This document shows, piece by piece, positions 62,359-64,000 of a DNA stretch of 64,000 nt. The translations under genes were made by a program, and so were the position numbers. Within the stretch, counting starts at the first letter, position 1. Every line of letters starts with the position of its first letter. Under the pieces are notes generated by a model that was given only the letters and a program-made list of their open reading frames with translations, was not told where the DNA came from and ran no database searches. The stretch is taken from the NCBI GenBank assembly GCA_963678255.2, contig CAXXTW010000002.1:992001-1056000 (forward strand), read 5' to 3'. The stretch comes from G963678255 sp963678255. Lineage in GTDB: Bacteria > Cloacimonadota > Cloacimonadia > Cloacimonadales > WRIO01.

Positions 62359-63420
62359 TCAAGCATAATTTTTCCTTTTTAAATTTTTTAATAAAGAAAA
62401 CATTGTAAGTATAATAGCTATAACTGCTATAAATAAAGATACTGATATTTTATCATTTACAACTATCATGATAATTCCTGTTATTGATACTCCGAGAACA
62501 TGGCCATAATTCTCCCAACTATCAACATTTTTTATTGAATTTGTGGAATGCAAATATTCTTTAATAGCATATACACTTCCTCCTCCAAAACCACCAAATA
62601 TCCAAAAAAAGGAGAATAGTATTATGTTCTGTTGAAAAATAATCATACCTGTCAAACAAAGTAACAACCAGAAATGACCCAATAAAACTGCTAAAATTGA
62701 GGATAATCGAAGGATATCCTTTAAAATTTTCTTTCCGGTAATGTAGCTTATCCAACCTAAACAAAACAAAGTGATTGAATAGAATGGAAAATGGATTAAT
62801 GTCTGATGATTAAGATCGAATATAACAAAATACAATAAAATATTGTAAGCATAAGCAAAATAATGGATCTGATGAAACATCATTATCAATCCTGTTTTAT
62901 AACCTGAAAACAAAGCAATGGATTTGTTTTCTTTAGTTTTACTTCCTTTTATGAAGGTGACTAAGAATGTTGAGAAAAAAATAATTAAAAAAATAAATAG
63001 AAAATTACCGAAGTCATTTTGAAATCCAATAAAAATACCTGAAGAAAATCCAAGTACCCTAAAGCATCGTTTTACACTTTCCGAAATTTTGTTTTGTGGA
63101 GCAATCAATGACTCTCTCACATTTTGTAAACCTGCACTTAAAGAGGCAATAAGATAGAAAATAATGTAAATATTATCGGGAATAGATTGATAAAGAATAA
63201 GTGCTATAATCTGGTTGATTAATATATACTTTAAATCTATACGAAATGGTTGAATAAATAAACACCCGATTTGATACCCTAAAACAAATAACAAAGCAGT
63301 TAGTAAATCAAAATTTATATATCCAAAAACCACAACTCCAATTTCAAAAACTCCTGAAATGAGGCTAAAAAATAAGTATAAAAGACCTGCCATTGCATTA
63401 AGTACTTTTACTTCCTTCAT
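62359..63420 (-). CDS. MFS-like multipass membrane protein
   Basis: 353 aa with about eleven membrane helices and very little soluble sequence. Glycine-rich helices (SLSAGLQNVRES, FGGFGGGSVYAIKEY) suggest a small transporter of the major facilitator type, but conserved MFS loops (GxxxD-R) are not evident. Substrate unknown. It lies just upstream of cas10 on the same strand and just after the radical SAM gene, with a separate promoter in between. Confidence 0.65.
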   Translation of the reverse strand: MKEVKVLNAMAGLLYLFFSLISGVFEIGVVVFGYINFDLLTALLFVLGYQIGCLFIQPFRIDLKYILINQIIALILYQSIPDNIYIIFYLIASLSAGLQNVRESLIAPQNKISESVKRCFRVLGFSSGIFIGFQNDFGNFLFIFLIIFFSTFLVTFIKGSKTKENKSIALFSGYKTGLIMMFHQIHYFAYAYNILLYFVIFDLNHQTLIHFPFYSITLFCLGWISYITGKKILKDILRLSSILAVLLGHFWLLLCLTGMIIFQQNIILFSFFWIFGGFGGGSVYAIKEYLHSTNSIKNVDSWENYGHVLGVSITGIIMIVVNDKISVSLFIAVIAIILTMFSLLKNLKRKNYA

Positions 63421-63429
63421 ATATTCTCC

Positions 63430-64000
63430 TTAATGCTTATAGAAACCCTTTAATGGAACACCTATCTGATTGCACATTTGAATCATATCATAATTAGTTT
63501 TATTCCAAAATTCCTCAGATTGAGCCAAATTAAGCCAATCTTCAGAAATATGACATTTTTTATAGGCATATAAAACATCATCAAAATTTCCACATTTAAG
63601 GTTTAATCGTTCTCCCCATATCTCATCGGTAAGGGATCCAATTTCAGAAATTATATTGTTAACATCTGTAATCAAAGGTAAGATTGGTCCAATAAAAAGA
63701 TAATTCGAGATACCATATTCCTTTAATGTTTTGATTATCTTTATTCTCTCCTCTACACTGGCAGCACGTGGTTCAAAGATTTTTCTAAACTTATCATCTG
63801 AAAATGATAGACTAATCCCTATACTTATTAAACTTCCTGCTTTTTCAAAAAGTTTCAAATCTCTATGGACTAATGATGATTTGGTTAAAATTGAAAAAGA
63901 TATTTGATGATCAATTAAAATCTTAACACATTTTTCAGTAATTTTATATTTTTTCTCAATTGGTTGATAGGCATCACAAACTGAGCCCAATAATACTTTC
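63430..64000 (-). CDS. Radical SAM protein, SPL family-like, C-terminal part (5' end outside window)
   Basis: The frame is open to the window edge (about 190 codons) and reads KVLLGSVCDAYQPIEKKYKI, the conserved GTxTDxYQPxE block of spore-photolyase-like radical SAM proteins. After it come ILTKSSLVHRDLKL and ISLSFSDDKFRKIFEPRAAS, also typical. The Fe-S CxxxCxxC would lie upstream, outside the window. A start inside the window is unlikely because the homology continues to the edge. Confidence 0.75.
   Translation of the reverse strand, partial: KVLLGSVCDAYQPIEKKYKITEKCVKILIDHQISFSILTKSSLVHRDLKLFEKAGSLISIGISLSFSDDKFRKIFEPRAASVEERIKIIKTLKEYGISNYLFIGPILPLITDVNNIISEIGSLTDEIWGERLNLKCGNFDDVLYAYKKCHISEDWLNLAQSEEFWNKTNYDMIQMCNQIGVPLKGFYKH

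Overview
The window is AT-rich, densely coded and mostly ordinary housekeeping DNA from a flagellated, outer-membrane-bearing bacterium. It has a rod/hook-basal-body operon, a family 9 (heptosyltransferase-type) glycosyltransferase, three beta-barrel porins, and two secreted proteins ending in the YPNP-type sorting domain of the FCB superphylum (one carries NYPNPFNPETTI). I infer a Cloacimonadota-like or related FCB organism; no rRNA is present to prove it. Gene starts usually carry GGAGG-type ribosome binding sites, and clean TTGACA-N17-TATATT promoters and intrinsic terminators are visible.

Layout. 1-2053: the tail of a mobA-like gene facing glmS. 2304-8665: a sigma-54-type promoter followed by flgB-flgC-(unknown)-fliE-terminator-fliF-fliG-fliH-fliI. 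9014-25066: a lipoprotein; a leftward operon pgpH-ybeY-corC-DUF3108-vanZ-hisS-ridA; LysM, TauE, flippase-like and glycosyltransferase genes; a BMP-type lipoprotein; rqcH; a DUF2179-type gene; and a GT9 gene. 25233-28893: three porins. 28935-34005: SNase, rdgB, DUF1232, valS, Nudix. 34272-37392: a methyltransferase, two identical tRNA-Asp genes, an unknown secreted protein between 70-bp direct repeats, and a 57-aa zinc-ribbon protein. 37552-44669: secreted proteins, a PHP protein, a yhaM/walJ pair and a kinase-like gene, then a second sigma-54-type promoter. 44849-46002: a 292-bp tandem repeat in A-B-A-B order and two palindromic intergenic repeats.

46074-62333 is the notable part: a type III CRISPR locus, all read leftward. 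Its operon runs cas10 (GGDD present, no HD domain seen), a Cas7-Cas5 (Csx10-like) fusion, a double Cas7, a small Csx19-like protein, a large RAMP protein, a CARF-HEPN (Csm6-like) RNase, and an RtcR-like regulator made of a CARF-type sensor, a sigma-54 AAA+ domain and an HTH. Directly downstream lies a gene for a predicted nuclease-like/glycine-zipper membrane protein. It is preceded by a good sigma-54 promoter and two dyads in the position expected for activator binding. Then come array 2, a Cas6-RT-Cas1 fusion, cas2 and array 1. The two arrays share repeat, leader and a trailer hairpin.

Working model (inference): target RNA makes Cas10 synthesise cyclic oligoadenylate. The messenger activates the HEPN RNase and also the CARF-type sigma-54 activator, which switches on the membrane effector at transcription. 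The RT-Cas1 fusion would allow spacers to be taken from RNA. Two other near-identical sigma-54 boxes in the window, before the flagellar operon and at 42927, support a working sigma-54 system in this organism. The window ends in an MFS-like transporter and a truncated radical SAM gene.
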